DNA of 64,000 nt from an uncultured Bacteroidales bacterium (GCA_905234275.1 CAJOHD010000002.1:124001-188000); one strand, 5' to 3'; shown: positions 9,727 to 18,332, counted from the stretch's first letter. The notes: generated by a model from the letters alone, not told the origin. Numbers and translations: made by a program.

Positions 9727-9735
9727 GCAAAGATA
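9727..9735 (-). promoter_or_regulatory. -7 promoter box for the small gene / DUF985 operon
   Basis: The minus strand reads TATCTTTGC. Transcription should start about 10 nt before the ATG at 9710. No clear -33 TTTG is visible. Confidence 0.6.
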
Positions 9736-9759
9736 ATGATTTTTCCGATACTAACAGAA

Positions 9760-11106
9760 TTACCGTATAATATTGTAGATATCCAGGCTTTTGCCTTTTG
9801 AAAAATATGCCTGATTCACAGCTTCTATTATCTGTGGGCAACTATCCTCATCTTTATCTGCACCATAAAGAGTATCAACTACTTGTTCGTTAATTGTGTA
9901 AACGAAATATGGTGGAGTTCCATCATGCCAGATTGCTTCAGTATGAAGTATCTCTTTGAAAATGCCATTCTTAAGCTGGATGATGTGGTCGCCATACGAA
10001 CCATGGTGAGCATAACCATTATCAATCAAGCCGCTTCGTTCAATATAGCGTGGTGACCAATAACTAATGTACTCCGAAACATAACCTTTGTACTGTGACA
10101 GAATGATTGCTCCTTCGCCAAAGCATGTGCCAAACAAGCACAATTCAGGAATATCGTCATCATCAATATAACAAAGGAATGTTTTCGTATAAGCACTGGT
10201 ATCTATGTTATCGTTTATATAAGAAGTATAATAGCTCATCCATTTAGTACTTGCTAAATCTGCTCTGCTTTTTTTCTGTCTTGTTCTGTTGATAAGGTCA
10301 TCGATTTGATATAAATAATATGCTTTTGTGTTCTCGTCGTCGAAATTTTTAATCACGCAATTTCTTAATGAATACATATTTTTCAAAGCATTGTCAAACT
10401 CCTTTAATATCAAATAGATTTCTGATATGTGATTTAAATACAAATATTCGGCATCAGGCTCATCATACAAACTAATGAGAACATCTTTGTAAATATCAGC
10501 CAGCTCCAAAGCCCTTTCTCGGTTATTAACGTTTGCATATAAAAAACTGAGATAACGTGTAAGTTCTTCATAATGTTCAGGCAAATAATCATCATCACTA
10601 TGAATAGCATAGGATGTGAGCCAAAAATCTTCTTCTAATAGTTTGATACATTTTTCATGAGCTTCAACTTCAGGATAATAATCATACATCATATCAGTAA
10701 ATACATGGTAATCAACATTAAATAAAATCTCCGTGGTTTCGAGAACAACATATAAAGAAAAATGATGATCTATATATAAATCCAAGCACTCTTTCCATTT
10801 TTTCTTTGAAGCCAAGTCCATTATTGAAAGCCATATTTTTGCTTCCGCATCATACAAACTATCACCATATTCTTTATATTTTTGATTAAATTCAGACAGT
10901 GGTTGTCCCTCCCTGATTCCTTTGAAATATACTCTACTAGAATCAATCATTAGTAAATTGTAGTAGCCAGGATTGTCGATGGTATCTTCAGAGTTATATG
11001 GATAATACTTGGCAAGATTAGGTTCTCTAACCGGCTTTTGGCGCTGTTCAAAACAAGAAACAAGGCTAATAAGAGCAATGATTGCTAGGAATTTGGTTGT
11101 TTTCAT
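9760..11106 (-). CDS. Uncharacterised lipoprotein
   Basis: 448 aa. It has a 16-18-residue hydrophobic leader ending in the lipobox LVSC, then a low-complexity N-terminus. Residues 80-290 are helical and tyrosine/acid-rich with repeat-like spacing (YLSFLYANVNNRERALELADIYKD, YLNHISEIYLILKEFDNALKNMYSL), suggesting degenerate TPR helices. The C-terminal third is beta-rich (TKTFLCYIDDDDIPELCLFG). I recognise no family. The DNA is more A/T-rich than the housekeeping genes on either side. It starts 12 bp downstream of the NTF2-like gene and so probably belongs to the helicase transcript. Confidence 0.7.
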   Translation of the reverse strand: MKTTKFLAIIALISLVSCFEQRQKPVREPNLAKYYPYNSEDTIDNPGYYNLLMIDSSRVYFKGIREGQPLSEFNQKYKEYGDSLYDAEAKIWLSIMDLASKKKWKECLDLYIDHHFSLYVVLETTEILFNVDYHVFTDMMYDYYPEVEAHEKCIKLLEEDFWLTSYAIHSDDDYLPEHYEELTRYLSFLYANVNNRERALELADIYKDVLISLYDEPDAEYLYLNHISEIYLILKEFDNALKNMYSLRNCVIKNFDDENTKAYYLYQIDDLINRTRQKKSRADLASTKWMSYYTSYINDNIDTSAYTKTFLCYIDDDDIPELCLFGTCFGEGAIILSQYKGYVSEYISYWSPRYIERSGLIDNGYAHHGSYGDHIIQLKNGIFKEILHTEAIWHDGTPPYFVYTINEQVVDTLYGADKDEDSCPQIIEAVNQAYFSKGKSLDIYNIIR

Positions 11107-11118
11107 TTTATTGTTATT

Positions 11119-11463
11119 CTAAAAAAATGATGAAATTGTCATGTTTAGCATTATGACTTTACCTTCTTCATTGAAATCTGCGACGAAGCCACCTTGATCA
11201 TCTAATTGACCATTAACCTTGTGAACAAGTAAGGCTTTTGAATGATATTGGCCATTAACAATTTGAAATTCAAAAGTCATTCCTGAATTCTTCATGGTTT
11301 GGAGTTTGCCTCTAAGATAATCCAAATAATCTTCTTTTGAAGTTAATTCTTGGAACACCCAATATGAGGCGTAATGCATGTCATTTGCTAAATATTCTTC
11401 AACGATTGAGGTATCGTAAGTTTGATAAGCCTCTGCTATTTTTTTAAGAAATAATTCTTCCAT
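11119..11463 (-). CDS. NTF2-like small protein
   Basis: I chose MEELFLKKIAEAYQTYDTSIVEEYLANDMHYAS at 11463 because an upstream ATG at 11496 lies inside the helicase gene. The 114-aa protein has the SnoaL/NTF2-like pattern: a helix pair, a short DMHYAS strand, then LRGKLQTMKNSGMTFEFQI and a run of beta strands ending ISSFF. Such folds bind small ligands or act as scaffolds; no catalytic residues can be assigned. It is 13 bp after the helicase and 12 bp before the lipoprotein gene. Confidence 0.65.
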   Translation of the reverse strand: MEELFLKKIAEAYQTYDTSIVEEYLANDMHYASYWVFQELTSKEDYLDYLRGKLQTMKNSGMTFEFQIVNGQYHSKALLVHKVNGQLDDQGGFVADFNEEGKVIMLNMTISSFF

Positions 11464-11476
11464 GGTTGTTATAATT

Positions 11477-13561
11477 TTAGTGTTCAATATTTTCAATTTC
11501 TATATTACGTAGCTTTCTGAAGAGTTGTTTGAACTCGACACTCGTTTTGTCGATATCGGTTAAAAACTTTTCAAAATCGCTGTCCGAAATTGTTTTGTCG
11601 TTGAAAGCGTTGACCAATACGTTTTCTTCATCTTCCACTTCCTCGTCTTCTTCAACCTCTATTGTGATGTTGTCCTTTATAGCATCCGATCTCATCATAA
11701 GATAAGCTGGAATGTATTGTGGACAGAGTTTAATCAAATGCTTTCCTTCATCCCAAACCGAACGATCCAGTTTTTGATTCAGTTTCATTTCGAAAAGATA
11801 TTGCTTCTTGTCTATTGATTTTGGATCATCGGGGTCTTTAGCGGTCTCTTTCATTTTTTCAATCATATCCGAGGCTTTTTCATATTGTTCCAATGCATAA
11901 AGAGCGCGGGCTTTAATAAACATTGCTTCCATGCAGGCTTTTCTATCCAAAACCATATTGGCATAACCAATTGCTTCCTGATAGCGTTCACTATACAAAC
12001 AGATAACAGCATTAAGGAAATTACACGTCATACTACAATCCTTTAAAAGGCCGACATCCTTTGTTTCTCCAATCAGACAGGCATCATCCAACATGACATC
12101 AAACATCTTTTTAGCCATAAGTGCAGCGTTGCGATAATCGCCTTTTTTGATTTTCTCAAGTGTATATGACAGGCAAATTTTAGCTGCACCGTTATAGTCG
12201 TTGTTGAAAAAGCATTTTGAGAATTGTCCACCAAAAATCAGCTCTTCGTCTATCATAGGCACATCATTGAAAGAATTTGCAAATGCTTTTACCTCTGAAC
12301 TTTGTAGAATATGATAAGGACACAATTTGGTGCTCATAGTCAGGCCTTCCAATGTGCGCATACGACTGATGGCAACGTATGTTTGACCTGCTGCAAATAC
12401 TCCCTTTGATAAATCAAAATGCATCCTGTCGAATGTCATTCCTTGCGATTTGTGAACTGTTATTGCCCATGCAAGTTTGATGGGGTATTGGACAAACGTA
12501 CCGACCACTGTTGATTCAATTTTGTTGGTCTCCGGATTATAGACACTTTCCTTGCTCTCCCATTTCATTTGCTCAACCTCCAATTCTTTGCCATCCTCTA
12601 ACACTACCTTTATCTCTTTCTCACCAAGCTTGGTTACTTTGGCAATAGTTCCATTAACAACTCCTTTGTGATAATCATTGCGACAGAAAATAACTTGAGC
12701 GCCTACTTTTAGATTTAATTCAACTGGCGCAGTTACATCTTGAGGTCTGAATTTCCCATTGACTTCAGCCTCATAAGTAAACATTTTCGATTCTATTTCA
12801 GCTAAGCGCATAGTGTTGATATTTTCAACAACATCATTTCTAGCGGCCAATGTCACAGAGAAATCTCCGACTTTATTATCAGCACTAACCCGCTCATTGA
12901 GAATCTCGAAATCTTTTGCCGTGTTCTCACCCACTCTCATGCGGTCGAGAATAGACAAAAATGGCTCGTTTTTCTGACGATACACTATTTGGAACTCTAT
13001 TTTTGGCAAGTTCATCCGTTTCATCACATCTGCCTTATAGAAATAAGGGGTGCCGTTTCCATAAAGAGCTCTAAGCATGACCTCATCGGCTGAGTTTTGT
13101 TTGACGACAGGTGGCAACTGGAATAAATCGCCTACAAAAATAATTTGCTTTCCACCAAATGGCAGATGCGAATGGGTTAATGAACGGAGAAATCTATCCA
13201 TGCCGTCAACCATATCGGCTCTTACCATCGATGCTTCATCAACGATGATTGTGTGTGTTTTCTCCAATAAAAGGCGTTTTTCTCTCGACACTTCCATTTG
13301 AGTGCGTGGACCGATAACTTCCAGCGGAAAACCAAAGAATGAATGAATTGTCTGCCCACCTACATTGAGAGCGGCTATTCCCGTTGGAGCCAACACAAGG
13401 AAGTTTTTATCAATCCCTTCCTGAATACGCTTTACAAAAGTAGTTTTACCTGTACCGGCTTTACCTGTAATAAACAAGCAGGTATTAGTATTGGCAATAA
13501 GATCATAAGCTTTTTGCTGCTCATTGTTGTTGCTGTCGAATTCTACTTTTGCAATCTCCAT
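11477..13561 (-). CDS. PIF1/RecD-like superfamily 1 helicase with C-terminal TPR-like extension
   Basis: 694 aa. Residues 1-430 form an SF1B helicase: Walker A GKAGTGKTT (33-41), motif Ia LAPTGIAALNVGGQTIHSFF (57-76), Walker B IIVDEASM (105-112), motif III FVGDLFQLPP, and motifs V/VI as WAITVHKSQGMTFDRMHFDL and TYVAISRMRTLEGL. Residues 430-640 are helical, with degenerate TPR-like units (GNAALMAKKMFD, ALYALEQYEKASDMIEKMKE), then an acidic segment (VEVEEDEEVEDEEN). PIF1-type enzymes unwind DNA in repair or replication and also occur in defence loci. Its promoter carries the same inverted repeat as the AAA ATPase and WYL genes, which ties it to that regulon. Confidence 0.9.
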   Translation of the reverse strand: MEIAKVEFDSNNNEQQKAYDLIANTNTCLFITGKAGTGKTTFVKRIQEGIDKNFLVLAPTGIAALNVGGQTIHSFFGFPLEVIGPRTQMEVSREKRLLLEKTHTIIVDEASMVRADMVDGMDRFLRSLTHSHLPFGGKQIIFVGDLFQLPPVVKQNSADEVMLRALYGNGTPYFYKADVMKRMNLPKIEFQIVYRQKNEPFLSILDRMRVGENTAKDFEILNERVSADNKVGDFSVTLAARNDVVENINTMRLAEIESKMFTYEAEVNGKFRPQDVTAPVELNLKVGAQVIFCRNDYHKGVVNGTIAKVTKLGEKEIKVVLEDGKELEVEQMKWESKESVYNPETNKIESTVVGTFVQYPIKLAWAITVHKSQGMTFDRMHFDLSKGVFAAGQTYVAISRMRTLEGLTMSTKLCPYHILQSSEVKAFANSFNDVPMIDEELIFGGQFSKCFFNNDYNGAAKICLSYTLEKIKKGDYRNAALMAKKMFDVMLDDACLIGETKDVGLLKDCSMTCNFLNAVICLYSERYQEAIGYANMVLDRKACMEAMFIKARALYALEQYEKASDMIEKMKETAKDPDDPKSIDKKQYLFEMKLNQKLDRSVWDEGKHLIKLCPQYIPAYLMMRSDAIKDNITIEVEEDEEVEDEENVLVNAFNDKTISDSDFEKFLTDIDKTSVEFKQLFRKLRNIEIENIEH

Positions 13562-13588
13562 ACAGATGGTTTATTATCTTTTTCGATT

Positions 13589-13597
13589 GCAAAAGTA
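13589..13597 (-). promoter_or_regulatory. -7 promoter box of the helicase gene
   Basis: The minus strand reads TACTTTTGC. The identical box precedes the AAA ATPase gene at 17174-17182. The shared inverted repeat lies just upstream and covers the expected -33 position (TTGG/TTG). Confidence 0.65.
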
Positions 13598-13607
13598 AAA
13601 ATACACC

Positions 13608-13624
13608 GCGCAACCAATTTGCGC
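13608..13624. promoter_or_regulatory. Shared inverted-repeat operator, site A
   Basis: GCGCAA CCAAT TTGCGC. The GCAA core starts 21 bp from the first base of GCAAA in the leftward -7 box. Sites B (17192-17210) and C (18333-18349) have the same core and the same 21-bp spacing. The rightward promoter of the DUF2971 gene starts 31 bp away, so one protein bound here could affect both directions. Confidence 0.7.
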
Positions 13625-13654
13625 AATGATTAATTAAATATTTATTCATTTTTA

Positions 13655-13663
13655 TATCTTTGC
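13655..13663 (+). promoter_or_regulatory. -7 promoter box of the DUF2971 gene
   Basis: TATCTTTGC on the plus strand, 14 bp before the ATG at 13677, giving a very short leader. Confidence 0.65.
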
Positions 13664-13676
13664 AAAAAAATATTAT

Positions 13677-14429
13677 ATGGATCCATTTATGAAATATTCA
13701 GGGAAACATGTGTTCCACTTTACGAGATTTGATTCTGCATTGAGAATCATTGCGACCAAAACTTTGAAATTTGGACGCTTTGAGAATATGAATGATATTG
13801 CTGAAGTGAAAAAAGCTGTTTATGGTATGGTTCCTGCAGATATAATAAACGATGAGTTATCGAAATATCAATCCATAAGTCTTACATTAGACAATTCTTT
13901 GCGCCGTGGCTTTAAGATTGATCCCTTGTGGGGACACTATGCACAAGGAGGTAATGGGGTATGCTTAGTTTTTGATATAGACAAGTTATCACAAAATGTT
14001 ATCGAACAATTCGGTAAAAAAGCAACAATTGCTAAAATCCGTTATTCATCTAAACACTCAAATGCAGTATTCACAAAAGGAGATTCCCAGATGGAGGTTG
14101 AAAAGTATATTAAACATAATCTCAAAAGTGTTTTTTTCACAAAATCTCTTGATTGGAAATATGAACAGGAACTGAGAATTTTAATCAAAGAAGACGAAAC
14201 AAATGATAAATACCTTTATTGGGATGATGCATTAGTAGCCGTAATCCTTTGTCTACCTAAAATATACGATTATAAAGAGTCATCTGAATTCAAAATATTG
14301 AAATCAATGTTAGCAGATACACCTATTCTCAATTATACTACATCTTTGGGGAACAAAGAGTTACTTGATGAAAATGGGGAAAAAGTATGTGATATTCCTG
14401 GAAAGGATTTACAAATACTCTATGAATGA
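13677..14429 (+). CDS. DUF2971 family protein
   Basis: 250 aa, cytosolic. The family pattern is clear: HVFHFTRFDSALRIIATKTLKFG at the start (a His/Phe strand followed by an L-K-F strand), FENMNDIAE, then DPLWGHYAQGGNGVCLVFDID in the middle and LDWKYEQELRILI near residue 163. The spacing of an aromatic-His strand, an LKFG strand and a late E-x-E-x-R strand recalls ADP-ribosyltransferase-like folds, but that is inference only. DUF2971 genes often sit in defence or mobile regions. Here the gene diverges from the helicase promoter and ends 8 bp from the convergent PLD-like gene. Confidence 0.82.
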   Translation: MDPFMKYSGKHVFHFTRFDSALRIIATKTLKFGRFENMNDIAEVKKAVYGMVPADIINDELSKYQSISLTLDNSLRRGFKIDPLWGHYAQGGNGVCLVFDIDKLSQNVIEQFGKKATIAKIRYSSKHSNAVFTKGDSQMEVEKYIKHNLKSVFFTKSLDWKYEQELRILIKEDETNDKYLYWDDALVAVILCLPKIYDYKESSEFKILKSMLADTPILNYTTSLGNKELLDENGEKVCDIPGKDLQILYE

Positions 14430-14437
14430 GACACTCC

Positions 14438-15448
14438 TTAATCCACTAAATCAAACAATCGATTATCCTTAACACCACATATAAACTTATCTGGAGCTTC
14501 TTGAATATGCTTTTTTACAGATGCAATCCAATTTATGCTCTTTGTAAAATCTTTCCTGCAATCCCCTAATAATCTTGGAAATACTATTGAAATTACTGGA
14601 TTGTTTTTTGTTATATAGCCTCTGCCGTCAAATATATCTAATCCATCTTCAGAGTCAATTGAAAAAGTATTTGACAACACGTGTCTACTATGGAATGACT
14701 CAATGTCAGGATTATAACCAGTCTCAGTATAAACTATGCAAAGTTTGAAAGACAGTTCCTTCTTGATTCTTTTGAGACATTTTTTAAATTTTTCATATGC
14801 ACGCTTAATATCATCAGGATTGTCCAAACTGCTAATTATTGTTAAATGAAAGTCTATTTTTAGTTGATTAGGGATAATGGCATCTAATAATGATTCCATG
14901 TTATTCGTCAACCCGGGAAAAGAAACACATCCCTCTGAATCAACCATCTTTTTCTTGATTATGTAAGGGTCTATAATGATAATAGAGTTACATGGATTAG
15001 CCAATTTATCTTTAAATGAATCATATCTATGAGGATAAGGTATATTTCTGTACATGTCAATTCCATCTCCCACAAACAAATTGCGTCTATTATGTATGGA
15101 CTCTGCACTCAACGCAATCACACCAAACTCTTTTTCAATATAATTACATGCTGTTGCTGTACTGGCCAACATGTATGTTGCGCACAAATCTTCTATGGAA
15201 GAATCATTATTAAGACCATTGACTTTTTTAGAAATGTAATTGGTATCGCAAGGTGTTGGTTGTTGTTCCTTCAGAAGCAAATTTTGTAAGAATTCATCCT
15301 GTTGAATCAGTTCAATAGGAATATCTGTGATAACTTTTGAATCCTCAAGAACATCTGATATTTCCAACTGAGACCTTATCCCCTCCTTGGAACTATCAGA
15401 TTGTAATTTCTGCCAAAACCCTAATTCTATATATGTTGTTGAGTTCAT
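14438..15448 (-). CDS. Putative PLD-like (MIT_C-type) partner of an AAA ATPase
   Basis: 336 aa, cytosolic. Residues 150-280 resemble the phospholipase-D-like domain found at the end of eukaryotic MIT proteins: a hydrophobic strand into NSIIIIDPYII (154-164), a second strand LTIISSL, then FKLCIVYTE and SFHSRHVLSNTFSIDSEDG (251-269) with LDIFDGRG, which matches the HDRxxxxxxW..GRGLD.F pattern of that family. Only one H(x)RH-type motif is visible, so nuclease or lipase activity is uncertain; it could bind lipid or nucleic acid instead. Residues 1-120 have no assignment. The ATG overlaps the AAA ATPase stop (ATGA), so the two are almost certainly made together. Confidence 0.6.
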   Translation of the reverse strand: MNSTTYIELGFWQKLQSDSSKEGIRSQLEISDVLEDSKVITDIPIELIQQDEFLQNLLLKEQQPTPCDTNYISKKVNGLNNDSSIEDLCATYMLASTATACNYIEKEFGVIALSAESIHNRRNLFVGDGIDMYRNIPYPHRYDSFKDKLANPCNSIIIIDPYIIKKKMVDSEGCVSFPGLTNNMESLLDAIIPNQLKIDFHLTIISSLDNPDDIKRAYEKFKKCLKRIKKELSFKLCIVYTETGYNPDIESFHSRHVLSNTFSIDSEDGLDIFDGRGYITKNNPVISIVFPRLLGDCRKDFTKSINWIASVKKHIQEAPDKFICGVKDNRLFDLVD

Positions 15449-17148
15449 GATAAAACATTCTTCGATTTATATAATTTAATTGCTAGATTTAAAGCTTCAT
15501 CGAAGAATCCAGAACCGAACTGACCAAGCAAACTTCCGTCATCATTAATTTTTATCTGGCGGTTGTGGGAAACACCATTTTCATCTTTCTCTACATAGTT
15601 TAGAGAAACATCATTTGAGGAGAGTTTGTTTTCTTTATCTGCAACCATCACCTGAAGCTTACGAATCAAGTACTCGCTATGAGTTTCTATGATGAAGTGG
15701 ATATTATACTTCTGATAGGCCTCTACAAACATATCTGCCAATAATGATTGGTATTTTGGATGAAGATGAATTTCGGGTTCCTCAACACAGATAAAATAAG
15801 GCTTATCGTGTTCAAGCATCATATTGTCAATATTTAACAACAATGTGAAAAATTGTGTAATTCCATAACCTTCATCGGCAAGCAAAACCCATTGCTCTTT
15901 ATCTTTGATTTGCTCTTGTTCTTTAACAAGAAAAATCCTGACTAGGCCATCATCAGTTCCTTCAATAATAATTCTTTCACCGATTTCAAATTTTTCAATC
16001 CAGCGGTTGATAAATTGTCCGGGAAACACCCAGTTTATGCCAGGAATGTCAGGCCTTCCATTTCTAAAGCTTTTCTTTCTTTGGATGAAAAACTTTAATG
16101 CATTATTTAATTTATCTTTATCATCGACTGTATATAACCTACTAATCATTGCTGATGAAGAACTGACATATTTTATATCTTTTATAAATGGAGGGTTTAA
16201 TGTTTCTTCAGTAAGCATATTTAAAAAGACTTTATCATTAAGAGTATATCCCCATTCCTCTAATCCCATATTACCTCCAAATACTCTTTTGGTTTCATTA
16301 GAGCCCCATTTTCGATAGATGTCCATTCTTTTTAAAGTATGGCATTCTTCTACTTCTATTCGGCAATCCTCTTCAAACTTATCAAATACTTCTTTTGTAA
16401 TATCGCTTTCTTCTACTCTTTTCCTGGCCTTTTCTAAATCTGATATAGCTTTATCATAATCTTTATGTATGCGATGTTGAAAGTCTTCATAATCTTCCCA
16501 ATCTTTATACCCCTCCTGACGTTGTTGGAACAATTCCCATTTGTTTTTAGCCTCATCATATTCTTTTCTTTTTGAGTAATACTCACTAAGAATATCCAAA
16601 TGATTTATTGCTTTTTGTAGACAATCCCGATTAAAGCATTCATCCTCTTCTAAAAACCGTTGGTTATACGTATTCTTAACACCTAAGCCCTTACCATAAA
16701 TCAATGCTCCATCACTCTTTTTAATATATAATCCAATAAGTTGACCATTATGCAGCAAATCTTTTTCGTCTTCCTTATAAAGTCTAACAACACTGATTTT
16801 ATCCTTTAAAAGAGAAGACCAAATGTCATATGATAATTCTATTAAACCATCTTTTGTTTTTTTGTTTAAAATTTTTGTGTAATTACCTAAACACAGATCT
16901 TTAGCTGACACCAATAAATCAACGCCACTAACATTTTCAATAATAGTTGAAAAATGTTCGTCAAATTCATTCATAGTTGTCTCTGTAGCTTGACTTAAAA
17001 GCATCAACGCCTTCACCAACGAGCTCTTTCCAGCACTATTGCATCCTGTTAACACTGTAATAGGTGCAAGTTCAAAATCGGCACCGTCTTCGCCAAATGA
17101 ACGGAAGTTTTTAAGACTAAAAATTGGGTTCATGTTTTTATTACTCAT
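15445..17148 (-). CDS. AAA/ABC-type ATPase, DUF3696-like (OLD-family relative)
   Basis: 567 aa. Walker A GCNSAGKSS at 35-43 follows the typical FSLKNFRSFGEDGADFELAPITVLTG opening of OLD/RecF-like ATPases. A long charged coiled-coil insertion fills about 195-285. Walker B and signature region: QWVLLADEGYGITQFFTLLL, then YFICVEEPEIHLHPKYQSLLADMF, then FIIETHSEYLIRKLQ with the H-loop. The C-terminal GSLLGQFGSGFFDEALNLA resembles DUF3696. Such ATPases act with an effector partner in several defence systems (Septu, PARIS, Gabija); this one is paired with a PLD-like protein. It has its own promoter with inverted-repeat site B and lies just after the WYL gene. Confidence 0.85.
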   Translation of the reverse strand: MSNKNMNPIFSLKNFRSFGEDGADFELAPITVLTGCNSAGKSSLVKALMLLSQATETTMNEFDEHFSTIIENVSGVDLLVSAKDLCLGNYTKILNKKTKDGLIELSYDIWSSLLKDKISVVRLYKEDEKDLLHNGQLIGLYIKKSDGALIYGKGLGVKNTYNQRFLEEDECFNRDCLQKAINHLDILSEYYSKRKEYDEAKNKWELFQQRQEGYKDWEDYEDFQHRIHKDYDKAISDLEKARKRVEESDITKEVFDKFEEDCRIEVEECHTLKRMDIYRKWGSNETKRVFGGNMGLEEWGYTLNDKVFLNMLTEETLNPPFIKDIKYVSSSSAMISRLYTVDDKDKLNNALKFFIQRKKSFRNGRPDIPGINWVFPGQFINRWIEKFEIGERIIIEGTDDGLVRIFLVKEQEQIKDKEQWVLLADEGYGITQFFTLLLNIDNMMLEHDKPYFICVEEPEIHLHPKYQSLLADMFVEAYQKYNIHFIIETHSEYLIRKLQVMVADKENKLSSNDVSLNYVEKDENGVSHNRQIKINDDGSLLGQFGSGFFDEALNLAIKLYKSKNVLS

Positions 17149-17173
17149 ATCTCGTTATTATTTGTTTTCATTT

Positions 17174-17182
17174 GCAAAAGTA
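17174..17182 (-). promoter_or_regulatory. -7 promoter box of the AAA ATPase / PLD-like operon
   Basis: The minus strand reads TACTTTTGC, identical to the helicase promoter. It lies 26 bp before the ATG at 17148. Confidence 0.65.
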
Positions 17183-17191
17183 AAACCATCT

Positions 17192-17210
17192 CACGCAACC
17201 AATTTGCGTG
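17192..17210. promoter_or_regulatory. Shared inverted-repeat operator, site B
   Basis: CACGCAA CCAAT TTGCGTG, a perfect 7-bp-arm repeat. Its GCAA core is 21 bp from the GCAAA of the -7 box, as at sites A and C. It sits 9 bp past the stop codon of the WYL gene. Confidence 0.75.
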
Positions 17211-17219
17211 GGATGAAAT

Positions 17220-18287
17220 TTAATCTTTTTTGTTATTATATGCTTGATACATTTCGTTTACTCGTTGAATTACACGACTGCGTATATCATCCGGCGAAAG
17301 CACTATCAGGTCTTTGCCAAAAGATGTCAATTCACGAATAAGCTCATAGTTTTCGACGCATTCTATTGAGAAGAAATATCCTCCTTCGAGCATCGGATAT
17401 TGTTGGCGAAGTGTTTCTTCTTTTTCTCCTTTGTAATGGCGTTGAGATTCGTGAAGCGGTTTGGTTTTGACAAAATCTTTTGACACATCACTAACCCAAA
17501 ACAGAATGGTTTGCAATGGACGGTCGTCGTATAAAGTTACACCTATGATATCTTCAAAGCGTTCGTTAATATCTCCATCGTAAGGAACGTATTTGTATGC
17601 CGGTAATGGAACTACTTTGTCAATACGATCTAGACTGAAGATTAGCAGTTTGCTCGTGTCGGTAGCAGCCGCAATGAGATACCAGCGTCGGTTGTATTCT
17701 TTCAACAAATAAGGATGGAGAATGACCTGCTTAACATTGTCGGCATCAGCAAATGTATGAAAGTAAAGCTCAATAACCTGCTGCTGCGATATAGCGGTAA
17801 ACAGCTCACCTAACAAGGTGGAGTTTTCCAAAGGATTCTTTGTGAAAGAGATGATTTTTCGTGCATCTTTGATATTAAGACTTGACCTTAATTGTTCCAA
17901 ACCTTCGAGATGGGGAAGTCCATCGAACTGGCCAAGAAGCGAAAATGCTTCACGGAGGAGATATTTCTCATCGTCGGTAAGTTCCTTTTTGAAGATTGAA
18001 AAAGACGGATCGGCATAGCGTAAGCAGTCTTTCTTTACGGTTAGGTTTGGATTGTTTTTGCTTACTGCATCTACCTGATAGCGTTCAATTTCAGCAAGAA
18101 ATGGACCGCTGTTTTCAATATAATTGATATCGTATTGAATTGTACGGATGCTGGCTTTAAGTTTCCGCTCCTTAAGTTCTTCGTTTACCAATTCACATAA
18201 ATCGGCCACAGAATAGTTTCTGTAGCGATTAGCCAGAAGCTTATCGAGGATGTAGTATCGTGTGACTGCGTTTTTATTAGCTGGCAT
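17220..18287 (-). CDS. WYL-domain transcriptional regulator
   Basis: 355 aa. Residues 5-75 form an N-terminal winged helix (RYYILDKLLANRYRNYSVADLCELVNEELK, then ASIRTIQYDINYIE). The middle (about 165-250) is the WYL domain: QVIELYFHTF, VILHPYLLKEYNRRWYLIAAA, LLIFSLDRIDKVVPL. A WCX-type C-terminal extension follows (TILFWVSDVSKDFVKTKPLHES). WYL regulators such as BrxR and CapW repress phage-defence operons by binding inverted repeats. An inverted repeat of the same kind lies before this gene, before the ATPase gene directly downstream, and before the helicase gene 4 kb further on, so self-control and control of those genes is the likely role. Confidence 0.9.
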   Translation of the reverse strand: MPANKNAVTRYYILDKLLANRYRNYSVADLCELVNEELKERKLKASIRTIQYDINYIENSGPFLAEIERYQVDAVSKNNPNLTVKKDCLRYADPSFSIFKKELTDDEKYLLREAFSLLGQFDGLPHLEGLEQLRSSLNIKDARKIISFTKNPLENSTLLGELFTAISQQQVIELYFHTFADADNVKQVILHPYLLKEYNRRWYLIAAATDTSKLLIFSLDRIDKVVPLPAYKYVPYDGDINERFEDIIGVTLYDDRPLQTILFWVSDVSKDFVKTKPLHESQRHYKGEKEETLRQQYPMLEGGYFFSIECVENYELIRELTSFGKDLIVLSPDDIRSRVIQRVNEMYQAYNNKKD

Positions 18288-18332
18288 AATGCTTGTGTTT
18301 TGTCAATTACGATGCAAAAAAATAAATACGTT

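Noticed and set aside
14438..15448. PLD-like gene read as a TOPRIM or HNH effector (as in PARIS or Septu)
   Set aside because: No DxD plus Glu TOPRIM pattern and no HNH/zinc motif could be found; the PLD-like MIT_C pattern fits better.
17174..17210. The CGCAA...TTGCG repeat as a rho-independent terminator of the WYL gene
   Set aside because: The arms are only 7 bp with a 5-nt loop and no U-tract follows on the minus strand; the fixed spacing to the -7 boxes at three promoters fits an operator better.
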